From: Coriaria nepalensis | Lineage: Eukaryota; Streptophyta; Magnoliopsida; Cucurbitales; Coriariaceae | DNA: 64,000 nt | Direction: 5' to 3' | Assembly (NCBI GenBank): GCA_027186245.1 | Contig: CP114493.1 | Coordinates: 8,873,501-8,937,500 of the forward strand | Part shown: piece by piece, positions 1 to 12,040 of the stretch | Position numbering within the stretch: position 1 is the first letter of the stretch | How the letters are laid out: each line of letters begins with the position of its first letter | The notes under the pieces: generated by a model | Seen by the model: only the letters and a program-made list of their open reading frames with translations | Database searches by the model: none | What the model was told of the DNA's origin: nothing | Made by a program: the position numbers and the translations under genes

Positions 1-2693
1 AATCTAAAACGTTGTGTAATCAAGAATAAAAGTTTTGGCAGCTTCAAATCAGCTTGTGAAATACAAATTTTGACGTTACATTCTTCAAGGAGAACACATA
101 TTACATCATTACCTTAATTCAAAACCAGAATATCCAGGAGAACAAATGTTATATATGTGTCGAAGTTTCCTATAATACTTTCAATTAAGAGTGAGGGTCT
201 GACCTGCTTTCCCCATTCTAATGCCTGATCAACCAAGTGGGAATACTCGAGATCTTCAAAACACTTTTGCAAAGAAGAGAGGGGTTCATTAAAGTAAACA
301 GGGAGACAAACTCCAGATAAGTCCTTTCCAATATTATCCTTGATAATTGACCACAAGCCAATCGGTTTCTCTTTGTCCTTTGGTTCAGGCAAGTTATATC
401 TTCTTTTCACATATGGATACTTGATTGCCCTGATCTGCTTCTCAGCTCCATATAAACGATCGGAAAGGAAAGAGTCACCATCGGATATGGTGCCATTTCC
501 CAAAGATTCCCTACTCCGGCAAGAAGCACTTCTTAAAGCTTCTGAAGACAAGAAGTCATTTGTATCAAAATACGTGCCATCATCTTCATCTGATTCCACT
601 TCTCCACCATCTTGACTTTCATTTTCAACATCCAAATCAGTTCCACTTCCCTCTGACATGACAGAGTAGAAATCTGCCAAACAAAAATGAGAAGAAAGAA
701 TCAGCAGACAATCCCTTGATACTAAACATAAATTGGGATATAACCAGTTCAAACAGCATCAGTACTTGAATGTGATGCAGAACAACAACCCAAAAGATCA
801 AGAAAATTTGGATTGTTCCACAACTAACAAATCATAAACAAATCAGATCCTCCATGCGAGTACTCTTACGTATTCATATATTAGATCCAAAAATAACAAA
901 AATTGTATGAATACAACTAACCACTAAATCTTCTATTTCCTTGTCCACAACACGACTCTCGTTCCTTCGTTTCATCCACAACAGTAGCTTCGAGCTCTAT
1001 CTTCTCAGTCTGCAAAAATATTAAACCAGGAGAAAGAATGTTTTAAACAAGTTTTCCATTTACTTGATCTGGTGAATCATAGATTAGCAATATATCTCCA
1101 CTCTTCCCACAGCCATGGAAATTTATATTTATTCTCGAAACTATAAAAGCACCAACCATTACAGTTTATCATAATGGAAAACTAGAGTTAGAAAAAGAAA
1201 ATACCTCCAATTGTCTCAATGTTTCTAATAATGCACAATGTTTATGTTGGAGAGACTTCAAATGGTTCTGCAGCATAGAGAGTTCTAGGAGCATAATCGA
1301 CTCACAATCTTGGATGACATTCTCACCCATCCCTTCCTGCAGTAATCGCAGCCGTAGATTCTCTGTTGAAACGACTACATCTTCAGAAGATGCAAAATCA
1401 GTGCTAGTCAATGCTCTAGGGAAAAGTTCTTTGGCAGACAGCAGGGCATCGATCCATGCAGCTCTGTCCTCTTTGTATACACATCGCAAATGAAGAGTTT
1501 TTGTTCCAGTGAATATGGAAAGCCTTTTATCATCTGATTTGCCAGCACGAACTGAAGAGACCTGCAATGCACACAGACACAAAATCAGCAACTCGCAAAG
1601 GATAGTCAAGAGAAAACCACATAAATCTTCCTGTATTATGAGAGAAAGGTTCGCAGATCTCACCAATGTTGGAAATTGAATATCAAATGTATAACTAAAA
1701 AGGCAACAGAAAGTTTATGCTATCATTGTCGACTGACATGAGATTTATATGAAGGTCATCAGTTCATTACAGGAATAATAAAGTGGCCACTGGGGAGGCA
1801 TCTGGCATGATCTAATCTACCAGATCTAGATCAACCACTACATTTGGATGAGGAGCAGGATAAAGGTTACCTAGTGTCACCAAAGAGAAATGAAAATACC
1901 ATAACTTGTGCACACTTTATGACAAGGCCACATTCAGGGCATCCAAATAGATGCGACCAGTTTATTAAAATACTCCCAGTGACTCGTTCAAAGAGAAGCG
2001 AGGAATGCTATTATCTAATTTAACTCCCATGAACTTTATGCAGTTCATTAAAATATTCCCATGACCTCTTCAACTATCTAACTTTTCCTACAGGCTATAT
2101 CAGACAGAAGAGTGAAGATGGAAGTAACTAGTTCGGCTACTAAAGAAGTTAGTTTTATAAAATAGAAAACGGAAACGGAAACAAACCTTCAAATGAACTT
2201 CTCCAAAAGGCTTGCACTGCTTCGTCGGCAACCCGAGCCGAGCACTACCCCAATTAGCCTTCCTAACATACCTCAAAGAGTCCTCTCCGATCACCCTAAC
2301 CCCTTTCTCCCTAGCAGGACTCATCAAGATCTTGTCCGGACCATGTATCTTATAGTACGAAAGCACACCATCTTCAAGCACGAACCACCTCGACTTCCAC
2401 CCCTTCCCGTAGTTCACCCACTTGTACAAAATGCCAGACACACTTCCACTAACACCTCCATTTCCGCCAAACACTCTCGATTCTCTCGCTTCGCTGATCG
2501 AGTCTTCAACCTCCTGACTCACAGCGATCGAAGCTTTATCCGATTCAGTACCTACCGACGAAACCTGAGCCGAAAAGGTCGGTTTCGAGCCGTAACTCAC
2601 TGTCTTGACAGGAACATCGAGCCCTACCTGACACTGACCAGGCGATTTCTCCCGATCAATCGAAACCGGCGCAATGCAGCACAGCGGATTCAT
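1..2693 (-). CDS. Oxysterol-binding protein-related protein with PH domain (ORP1/ORP2-type), C-terminus outside window
   Basis: This is a lipid-transfer/sensor protein of the plant ORP family that carries a PH domain. Coding exons read on the minus strand are 2693-2187, 1561-1205, 1009-922 and 673-204; all join in phase with GT-AG borders. Residues about 80-165 form the start of a PH domain ([18 protein letters not shown]) that continues into exon 2 ([18 protein letters not shown]). A leucine-rich predicted coiled coil ends exon 2 (near [17 protein letters not shown]). Exon 4 has an acidic linker and then the start of the oxysterol-binding domain ([20 protein letters not shown]). The sterol-binding core and the stop lie left of base 1. 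An intron in the 5' leader is likely, with its acceptor just before 2710 and its donor near 2789. PH domains of this family bind phosphoinositides; the exact subfamily member is not resolved. Start chosen at the first ATG, giving MNPLCC. Confidence 0.9.
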
Positions 2694-2789
2694 CGCAAGC
2701 TTGTACTAATCCTGCAAATCATTACTAAAAAAAGAAATAAAAACGAATATATCTGAAAAGTGAAAAACACAGATCGAGAGCTCCATACC

Positions 2790-3827
2790 TTGTGGACTCC
2801 GATGACGATAATGTAGGGCCGGATCGGAGCAGGAAGCTAATCGATTCAAGTAAAACATAAAGATGACGGAGATCGAGAGAGAGAGAGAAAGGCACTTAAG
2901 CACAGTTATAGCTCTCGATCTCCTTTCTGAGCAGAAATCAGAAAGTCCATCAAATTAAGAGGCGAAGGCAGACAGTATTTTCAGCAAATGCATTGCCGAT
3001 GAGCTAAATTTTGTAAGTAATTAGCTACCATCCCATAAATATTGCATCTCATTTTAAACTTATTATTATTATTATTCTTAAATTAAAAAACAAAAAGACA
3101 TGTACAAAATTTGCCTTCAAATTATTATTATAGGATTAAAATAATATATATATATATATATAATAATAATAATTAAATAACATTTTAAATAATTAATTAA
3201 AATTAAAATTTTATTAAATCTCAATCTTTATATACACTAAATACATACAATTTACAAAAAGATATAAAATTTATTTACTTTTATGTGCGGGGGAGAAGAC
3301 AGTGAGTGAACGTGCGCATTGTGCCACCTGCTACTGATTGAGGTGGGGAAGCATATGTCCGTTGGTTGAGGAGAACCGACTTTTTTCTGTTTTTTGGATT
3401 GTCCTTTCGGTCTCCTTTTCCCTCAGCTTACCCCTGTGATGTTTAACTTATCACGACGCTGTCGAGGGTATTTGTGTCATTTCAATATCAAAATGAAAGC
3501 GATTGCCGTCGATCAATCGGAAATCTGTGTGAGTAGATTTGATGAGAGAGAGACCGAGAGCTTCGCGTCGGAGAAGTAATCAGAGTTTGTCGGCCTGTGA
3601 ACCTCCATCATGGCCAGTGGACTTCTTATTGCACTCCTGACCATGATTTAATTGTGAGATTCATCTGCAGCCGTTGATTTCGTTGACCTTTGAAATCATG
3701 CTATGTTGTTAGAGATGAACTACTATGTGGCTATCATGCTTGTCGTTGTCACATTGAGTTATATATGGGCGCGAATTCGTGCCGGCTTCTCTGTAATGGA
3801 GGATATATAGGGCCCGATTACTTGAGT
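2790..3827. other. ORP leader exon and divergent spacer to CCT5
   Basis: The CT/GA-rich stretch at about 2790-2985 looks like the non-coding first exon of the minus-strand ORP gene. The rest is A+T-rich, with a short TA dinucleotide run near 3145-3162. A 61-codon open frame at 3394-3579 has no recognisable protein features and I do not call it a gene. Confidence 0.5.
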
Positions 3828-3897
3828 TGGGCCAAATGGTACGAAACAAATTAGGCCCTTATCTTCTTCTTTTTCAGGCCCAATCCAAAAACCCTAA
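3828..3897 (+). promoter_or_regulatory. Site II elements plus telo-box upstream of CCT5
   Basis: TGGGCC lies at 3828-3833, GGCCCA at 3877-3882 and the telo-box AAACCCTAA at 3889-3897, about 160-230 bp before the CCT5 ATG. The pairing of site II (TGGGCY) motifs with a telo-box is known from promoters of plant ribosomal-protein and other growth-linked housekeeping genes. That use here is inferred from the motifs and their position; no transcription start was seen. Confidence 0.55.
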
Positions 3898-4057
3898 AAA
3901 TGAGGAATGCTATAACCGCGAAGCAGAGTAACGAGCTTCTTCTTCTACACTCTTCCTTCTCACTCTCAACTCGAAGTTTGCATTTTGAATAGTTTGTGCG
4001 ATATTGGATTTGCAGAGCGAGCGGGGGTGGAAGTGAAGCCGGTAGCTTAAGCGAGAG

Positions 4058-7000
4058 ATGGCGCTCGCGTTCGATGAGTTCGGCCGGCCGTTCATAATCA
4101 TAAAGGAGCAGGGGAGTAAGACGAGGCTGAGAGGTATAGATGCTCAGAAGGCTAACATTTCCGCCGGAAGGGCCGTCGCTCGGATCCTCAGGACCTCGCT
4201 TGGTCCCAAGGGCATGGACAAGATGCTCCAGAGTCCCGATGGAGATGTTACCATCAGTCAGTATCTCTATCACTTCCTCTGTTTCTAAAGAGGTTTTTAG
4301 GGTTTTAGATGTGGAAGTCTTACGGAGATCTTAGGTTCTTAGGTTTGTGATTTGAACAGTTTGCTTCTCTTTTTATTGCTACGGTGACTTTGTGATTTGC
4401 TAAAAATGGATCTTTGGATTCGTGATGATATAAGAATTTGTAAGAGAAAGTGTGTTTAACTGTCATTTCTGCCCAGAAACTACTCGATTTCTGTGTATTG
4501 TTGATCACGTTTGATAGGAAATGAGTAGTTGAATTTGTAGATCGAGTCGAAGCTTACATTAACAGACTGGAATACTATCTTCATAGAAAGCTTTAATTAG
4601 GAGAGTACGTGACTTGTTTGCATTTCTCAGTCTCCTTTTCTTTTCCCAACTGGAAAAACTAGTGGAAATGTAGAGGGAGAATAATTTGTAGATGATGTTG
4701 TAGCTTCTTTGTTTCTCTTAACGTTGCCTTGAGGCTCTGTATCACACATACCTCATTAATTTATGGGCTGTCCCCTGATATAAGATCCACACTTTTTCAT
4801 TGTAACTCTGTGGTACTATATCAAATTAATAGGCTGGCTTGATTAAGGTCTTGTATATATATCTATACATTCAGACTGGATTGTAGCTTACCTTTTCTAT
4901 TGTTATTTCAGCAAATGATGGTGCAACAATCCTGGAGCAAATGGATGTTGATAATCAAATTGCGAAGCTAATGGTAGAGTTGTCCCGGAGCCAGGACTAC
5001 GAAATTGGAGATGGTACAACTGGAGTTGTTGTTATGGCCGGAGCTCTTTTAGAACAGGCTGAGCGATTATTGGAACATGGAATTCATCCCATTAGAATTG
5101 CGGAGGGCTATGAACTGGCTTCTAGAATTGCTGTGGACCATCTACAGCATATTGCTCAGAAGTTTGAGTATGGAGTGGACAATTTTGAGCCCCTTGTTAA
5201 AACTTGCATGACTACTTTATCCTCAAAAATGTAAGTTATTCTCTCAGACTGTGTGATGTGATAATTAATACAACCTCACCTTTTGAACATAGTGGCGTTG
5301 TATGATAGCTGTTTTTCTCTGGTGTTGTTAGTTGCCAATATTTTGCTTATATTTTCCCACCTATGTTTCAGTGTGAACAGATGCAAACGTAGTCTGGCGG
5401 AGATTTCTGTCAAAGCAGTTCTTGCTGTTGCAGATCTGGAAAGAAAGGATGTTAACTTGGATTTGATAAAAGTAGAGGGGAAAGTAGGTGGGAAGTTGGA
5501 AGATACAGAGCTCGTCTATGGTATCCTTATTGACAAGGATCTGAGTCACCCACAGATGCCAAAGCAAATTGAAGATGCAAAAATCGCAATCTTGACTTGC
5601 CCCTTTGAGCCACCGAAGCCAAAAACTAAACATAAGGTTGATATTGATACAGTGGAGAAGTTCCAGACCTTACGCACACAGGAGCAAAAGTACTTTGATG
5701 ACATGGTTCAGCAATGCAAGGTAGGACTGCACTTGATATCGTCGACTCTTGGATTTTCCAATAACTTTGAATACCGTCATTATGTGGTACTATATTGCCC
5801 CTGATTTTATGTATGACAGGATGTTGGTGCTACTTTGGTCATCTGCCAATGGGGATTTGATGATGAAGCAAATCATCTGTTGATGCACCGGAACTTACCT
5901 GCTGTCAGATGGGTTGGTGGTGTAGAGTTGGAACTGATAGCAATAGCCACAGGTTTGTCATTATTAGAATTTTCGCACTTGAAATTGTACATAATAAAAG
6001 CACTCATTCTTTCCCTTCTTCTTTCCTGTTGTGCATGTGTATTTATGGTGGTCTTGTAATTTAGACTTGTAAATCCAGTAACAAGTAGTGGTAAATGTTG
6101 ACTTGCTCTAGGTGGAAGGATCGTCCCTAGATTTCAGGAATTGACTCCAGAGAAGCTTGGAAAGGTATGTCTTGTTCATCTTCTTTGTCTTTTATGCAGC
6201 GTCTTATTTTTCTGTCTTTTATTTGTTTTGTCATGCTACCTACCACTGGCTAGTGGATCTTATTGAAAATAATCTCATCATCTTCTATTTTGAAGGCTGG
6301 ATTGGTACGAGAAAAGGCATTTGGAACCACAAAAGATCGAATGCTATACATTGAACACTGTGCGAATTCAAGAGCTGTGACCATTTTCATCCGTGGAGGT
6401 AGGTGTTAAACTCTTTGGTCATATTCCTCTCACGATAGAAATCCATTGCCATGTGGATTTCTGTGAATATGACACATCGTGATACATTGACTCTTATTTT
6501 TTGAGGTAGAACTAGGTATTTTTGCAACTTTTCATTATCTTATATATGAAATCTGTCATTTGATGGTTTATCTTAGGTAACAAAATGATGATAGAGGAGA
6601 CAAAACGAAGCATCCATGATTCATTGTGCGTTGCTCGAAATCTCATACGCAACAACTCTATAGTTTACGGTGGTGGATCAGCTGAGATTTCTTGCTCAAT
6701 TGCTGTAGAGGCTGCTGCAGATAAATACCCTGGAGTTGAGCAGGTATATAACATTACCACTTGTTACCTCTTCACCACCATCTCTAAATTCACCTAAAAT
6801 CGATGGATATAAATTTATTTTTTTGCGTCTGCAGTATGCGGTTAGAGCTTTTGCAGATGCTTTGGATGCAGTCCCGATGGCACTTGCAGAGAACAGTGGC
6901 CTCCAACCAATTGAAACTCTTTCTGCAGTGAAATCTCAGCAAATTAAGGTATAACTGAGAATCCTTACGAGATCTTTTTTTGGACTTCTCGCCTATCTGG

Positions 7001-7234
7001 TGTTATCTGATATGCTCAAACTTCAAAGTGATTCTTATGGTAATTACTTTTACAATTTTGTAGGAGAACAATCCATTTTCCGGAATAGATTGCAACGATG
7101 TGGGCACAAATGACATGCGTGAGCAGAACGTCTTCGAGACTCTGATCGGGAAGCAGCAGCAGATTTTACTCGCAACCCAAGTAGTGAAGATGATATTAAA
7201 GATTGATGATGTTATTTCTCCATCCGAATTCTGA
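4058..7234 (+). CDS. CCT5: T-complex protein 1 subunit epsilon (CCT5)
   Basis: This is the epsilon subunit of the cytosolic TRiC/CCT chaperonin, the double ring that folds actin, tubulin and other clients using ATP. Nine exons join in phase: 4058-4256, 4912-5230, 5372-5720, 5820-5952, 6112-6164, 6296-6398, 6577-6743, 6835-6948 and 7064-7234. They give 535 residues, the usual family length. The nucleotide-binding motifs are intact: LGPKGMDKM near residue 50 and GDGTTGVVV near residue 95, with NDGATIL before it. The intermediate and apical domains follow, then the second equatorial half ([10 protein letters not shown]). The end, DDVISPSEF, is typical of plant CCT5. The start ATG follows a leader with site II and telo-box motifs. 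No lesion is seen. Confidence 0.97.
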
Positions 7235-8221
7235 TTCCAAGGGGGGAAGTGTTGGGTTAAGAGTTCCCGCTCCTTGGCTTTCGACGTGGGCATGTGCTTT
7301 CGAGTGATATGTTAGACCTTTTTAAGTATCTCTCTTGATAGAAACTGATTGCTTTTTTGGTTGTGATGTTGGATTTGTCTAAAATATTTTGAATTAAATG
7401 GATTTCACAGTGGCCATAAGCTTTTTACCACATGGAATTAGATCTTTCTCCCAGCTGTTTTTACCACATGGATCTCTCTCTACCGCAAGCATATCTTTAC
7501 AAAAATCTGTGGGTTACCTCTTTCTTTAGGCCCTCACATCTCTTGGACGCTGTAAGGGCTTGTTTGGTTTAAATTTTTTTTTTTTTTTTTTGGTAAGTGA
7601 ACAAAAATGATAAGGAAAATAAAATAAAAATAAGAATGATGATTTTTTGGTATTTATTTAATTATATAGGAAATGAATGGGAATAAAAATAATAATAATG
7701 AAATTTTTGTATTTATTTAAAAAATAAGTATTAAAAATTATATAAATATCATAATAAAATAAAAGATAAAAAAAGGTGGGTATAAATAGATGTGAGGGCC
7801 TCCTGGAGATTGAAAACGATTCTCGGGATCGATTGTATTCCCAGTGAAGTGAAAATCTTTATTTGGAGTTAATGATGAACTAATGATGAACCAATGATAT
7901 GATGAACTAATGATGAACGATTTCATTATCAACATTTTGACATCAATATTTTGGAAATTCAACCTGGACATAAAATAAGTTAAATAATAATGTTAAACTA
8001 CATGAAAGAAAAGCCCTAAGTAAGCAAACCCAAATTTACCAGCTATTGACAAGCCCATAAGCTAAGCACCATTCAGTTTAATTGACCCTTTTTTTTTCCT
8101 ACCTTGAAATTGAATTTCTTTTTTCCTTTTCAGTTTTTCTATGTACAAAAATAGACATGGAAATCTGCACACCCAAATGCAAATACACGATGATGACAAT
8201 CAAAAGGGTGTTAATGGCTGC
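7235..8221. other. CCT5 3' UTR and A+T-rich spacer
   Basis: The CCT5 3' UTR runs from 7235. The spacer then holds a GGGCTTGTTTGGTTT stretch at about 7557 followed by a long T run and very A+T-rich DNA to about 7775. That pattern is seen at the ends of some plant MITEs, but I found no matching inverted end and do not call an element. Minus-strand 3' UTR of the RCC1 gene probably occupies the last 100-150 bp. Confidence 0.4.
7869..7919 (+). repeat. Short tandem repeat, unit about TAATGATGAAC
   Basis: About four imperfect copies of an 11-bp unit TAATGATGAAC follow each other between the convergent CCT5 and RCC1 genes. No function is evident. Confidence 0.7.
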
Positions 8222-10715
8222 TTAACTTAGATCAACATCAACCCGCTCGGGATTTCCCCTTTCGGTTTGATTCGCAGCAAGCTCTATGCCCAGCTGCCCT
8301 TTATCTCCTGCCCCAAATGCAAATAACGTGCCCGATTCGGTCAGAGCAAAAGTGTGAGCATTCCAGTAAATTGAATTAGTGAGGCTGATCTGTACCACCC
8401 GCTCATTAATTTCCTTTAGCGAGAAGACGAGCTTCGGGCTTAAAACATTTGCATGTCTATTTCCCTGTTAGGATACAGAACAAAGACAACAGAAACAAGA
8501 TTCTTCTTTTACGACAATTTCATCAGGAGATTAATGTGCAATCAAATATTAATAAGCTCTGATGACAGCACGTTTATAAAACTCCAGTTCTAAAACCGCT
8601 AAGGCAAGCCGGCCATCAGCATATTATATGGTGACTAAATTGCAGTCTGTAGAAACTCCAATCAAACGGACCACCTTAGTACATACACATGCCACTGATG
8701 ATTGAATGTAATGCATCTAGTTAAGGTAATTACCCAATAAATTGAAAGTATTAAGAGGAGGAGAAACCTGAACCTGTCCATCAGCAATTGTATTGTGTCC
8801 TAGACTAGCGGATTCTCCACACCCGAAAGAATAAACATCCCCATCATTTGTGACCACAAAAGTCGTGTAATCCCCTGTGGCCACATGGACAGCTCTAACA
8901 TCTCTTAGTCCTTCAACCACCTTAGGAACGGATTCACAATCTTCATTTCCGTGGCCCAAGCACCCATAGCGGCCCCACCCCCAGGTGCAGACTCGACCAT
9001 CACGGCCCACCACAGCTGCATGCCATGCACCGGCTGCAACCACCATTGGTTGAAGGTTCAGGTTCTGAAACTGTTCGATCAATCGTGGGTACTTCTCATC
9101 AGTTCTTGAGCCGTGCCCCAGCTTTCCGCCCAGTCCACAGCCAACAGAGTATACCGACCTGATGCATATTTTTAAAGTCAGATCAATATCCAAATAACAA
9201 TCCTAAAGATATACCTCCTCCTCTCTCTATAAGTCTAAAGGCATCAATTGCTGGACTTCTTAAACTGGCGTTTAGCGAAGTTGATTTTTAGAAAGAAGTA
9301 GAAACTCCGGTTTTGGTCTAAAGTTTAGAAAGAAGAAAATAATCGATTGTTTGAAACTCCAGTTTTGGTCTAAAGTTTAAATTGTGCATCTCAACTGCTG
9401 ATCCAAATGCAAAACCTGATTCATTTGACAATCTACTTAAAACATATAATTCAAATGTCAAACTAAATGCAAGCTACGAATAAGGAAAAGTTAGAGGGAG
9501 CTTACATGCCAGTAGGTTGACAAGCCAGAGCTAGAAGGTAGCAATAACCGGCTGCAATTTGCACGACCGGTATGTTCTCAAGTGCACCCAACAAGGGATG
9601 AGGCTCCACATCGTTTGATTCAGTCTGGTGACCAAGTTTCGCATCAACACCCCAAGAAAAAGTGTAAACCCGGCCCTCTCTTGACAATACTGCCGTGAAG
9701 AAGTTCCCTATTGCAGCTTGCACCACAAATATATTCTTCAAGGATTGGACCAACTGAGGAGTAGTAGTCATCTTAGCTCCCTGAACTCCATACTCTGCTT
9801 CTCCAAACGAGTCCTTGCCAAATGCATAAACCCTTCCGGCATCACTTATTAACATTGTTCTCCCAGCCCCTGCAGCTGCTTGGATAATTCTAATCCCATG
9901 CAAAGACCTGAAAGATTATATATACATAGATATACAAAACAAAAACAACACATAATATTAGTTCTATGAACCTTTTCTCTCTTTCCAATTTTCTTGCATT
10001 GGCATTTGGTTTGAGTTTTTGGTGGACCTGATTTGGCAGGGCCGCCATTCCTCTTCAGTGGTTCCTTGTCCGAGCTGTCCAGAGTTATTAGACCCGAATG
10101 AGTAAACGTCTCCTTTTGAAGTCACGGCAATGCTGTGACCGGGCCCTGCTATGGCCTGAGATTTCTCCCTCCGGCAACAAGCTTCTCCGGCAAGCAAGAA
10201 CCTCAAGACGAGTTTCCATGAGCCCCCACATTTTTGTTTCAATTCACAACGCTCCTCCAGGGTCATAGGCATAAATATCGCCCTCTTCTGACACATGTCC
10301 AATGCGGCAATCTCCGAAAGGGACAACTCATAGTCCGGAGTGAAATTTGCAGGGTGTCTAAAAAACGAACATGTTGCCTGAACACATACAAAAAAATCCA
10401 AACATCATGAGCAGCATTATCAATTCTAAGAAGTCAAACCAAGGTTCATAACCCGAAAGTAAAGGACAAGAAAAGACTTGCCTCTAATTTGGCCAGGTCC
10501 TGAGGTTCCAAGTGACATCCTGTGAGGACATGAAGGACTATGGAGGGATTGGCAGCCAAGGGGAATTCGCCCGGGATTGAGTCCCCAAAGCAATGTCTTG
10601 TCTGTCTAGGAAATGGTGGGACCATAGGGGTTGTTACAATAGTAGTTGTCATTGACTGATCGGTTATGTTGTGGTATTGTTGTATAGAGGGGGTCCCGCT
10701 TGTTGTGGCGTCCAT
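8222..10715 (-). CDS. F-box-like RCC1-repeat (seven-bladed propeller) protein, At3g26100-type
   Basis: This is a plant RCC1-family protein of unknown substrate. Minus-strand exons are 10715-10482, 10377-10028, 9907-9506, 9158-8774 and 8464-8222, giving 537 residues. Residues about 40-85 look F-box-like (NPSIVLHVLTGCHLEPQDLAKLEATCSFF). Seven RCC1 repeats follow, each with a Y/F-x-F-G or similar core and a G-x-LG turn: DVYSFGSNNSGQLG, RVYAFGKDSFG, RVYTFSWGVDAKLG, SVYSVGCGLGGKLG, RVCTWGWGRYGCLG, DVYSFGCGESASLG and TLFAFGAGDKGQLG. These predict a full beta-propeller. Intron 1 is unusual: it starts GC (GAG|GCAAGT) rather than GT. The exon 4 donor could shift by 6 bp (8768), adding two residues. 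An in-frame GTG six bases before the ATG is not a plausible start. Related proteins include UVR8, but this is not UVR8 itself. Confidence 0.9.
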
Positions 10716-12008
10716 GGGCACTGCCGAACCTTGTTGCAGTGCCCGGATTTTGAAATGTGATTTAAGAGAACGATTCTGAAAATGTCAGAAAAATAAAAAA
10801 TGAGTGGAAAAAGATACTGCATTATCAAACCATCTAACCTGTATATATTATATGTGTACATAAAATGAATCATTAGCTACCTATTTGTATTGAGTGATCA
10901 ACAAACTTCAATTCTCAAATCTACAAAAACAAAGAATTTGTTATATTAAAGTCAGTAGAAATTTAAACTTGATTATCAGATCAAGGGAGCAAGTTCATAA
11001 CGGAGAAAGGGTTCTAGAAATAAACAGTACTGCTCAGAATATTTGCAAAACAAGGAAAAAATGGAGATTTTTAGATGGAGTAAAAGCTTAGAGATGAAAA
11101 CTATTTCTTCCACGAAAGGATATTCCAATACCAAAAGAAACTCAAAAGATAATATCTACATCAACAAGAGAAGCTTCAACTCACGCAAACTATTCGGTAG
11201 GCACTCAAAAACATAATTTAGTCAGATTAAATTCGATCGAGATGAGCCCAGAAAATATCTTTTAGTTTCAAAAACCCAGATCAGAAAATTGTGAGAAAAA
11301 TTTGAACTTTTGAGATTGTCCGTAAGTACCCTTTTGATCACATACCCGGAATAGAAAAAGGAAACGGAAGGAAAAGAAGAAATGAGGAAGAAGAAGAAGA
11401 AGAAGAATCTAAGCACAAACAAAGAACAGAGTAACAAGCAAAATACACTTTTTGTTAAACCGATCAACAACATTTTTATGAATTTACAGATCAGGAAGAA
11501 GCAATTCCAGAAAACAGAAAATTACATATCGGATGATAAACCCACGAATCCTCATAACCCATCTGCATCAGTCATCAACCAATTTTGCAACATAATTTTC
11601 CACAACTTTTTTCTCTAAATTTTGATCCAATAAATAAATAAATCAAAATCAAAATCAAAAGCCAACGAACTGGGTTTGATGATCAAAATTCTCCAGTGTC
11701 TAAATCCCCAGATGTTGATTATAGATTACAAGTCAGAATCTTTCCTTATTTTTTAAGAATTCGCAGAGAAAAAGAAAGGGATAACTTTTTTTCTTCTTCT
11801 TCGGGACTCAGAAGTGAGAATGAAGAGACAGAGAGAGAAGGAGATGTGTCCTCATTGTTCTTTAGATACACGTTTTTAAAGCGATGAGGTGTCTATTTGG
11901 TGGAAAATAAGAGACTAGAAATACAATATATATATATATATATAGATATATGAATAAAATAAATTTAATTTTCATATGAAATTAGACCTCTATTTTATCT
12001 ATTTTATA

Positions 12009-12040
<32 letters not shown>

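Noticed and set aside
3394..3579. 61-codon open frame in the ORP-CCT5 spacer
   Set aside because: No similarity, no domain, and it lies in a probable promoter.
7557..7775. Possible MITE beginning GGGCTTGTTTGGTTT
   Set aside because: No inverted partner end or target duplication was found, so the element cannot be supported.
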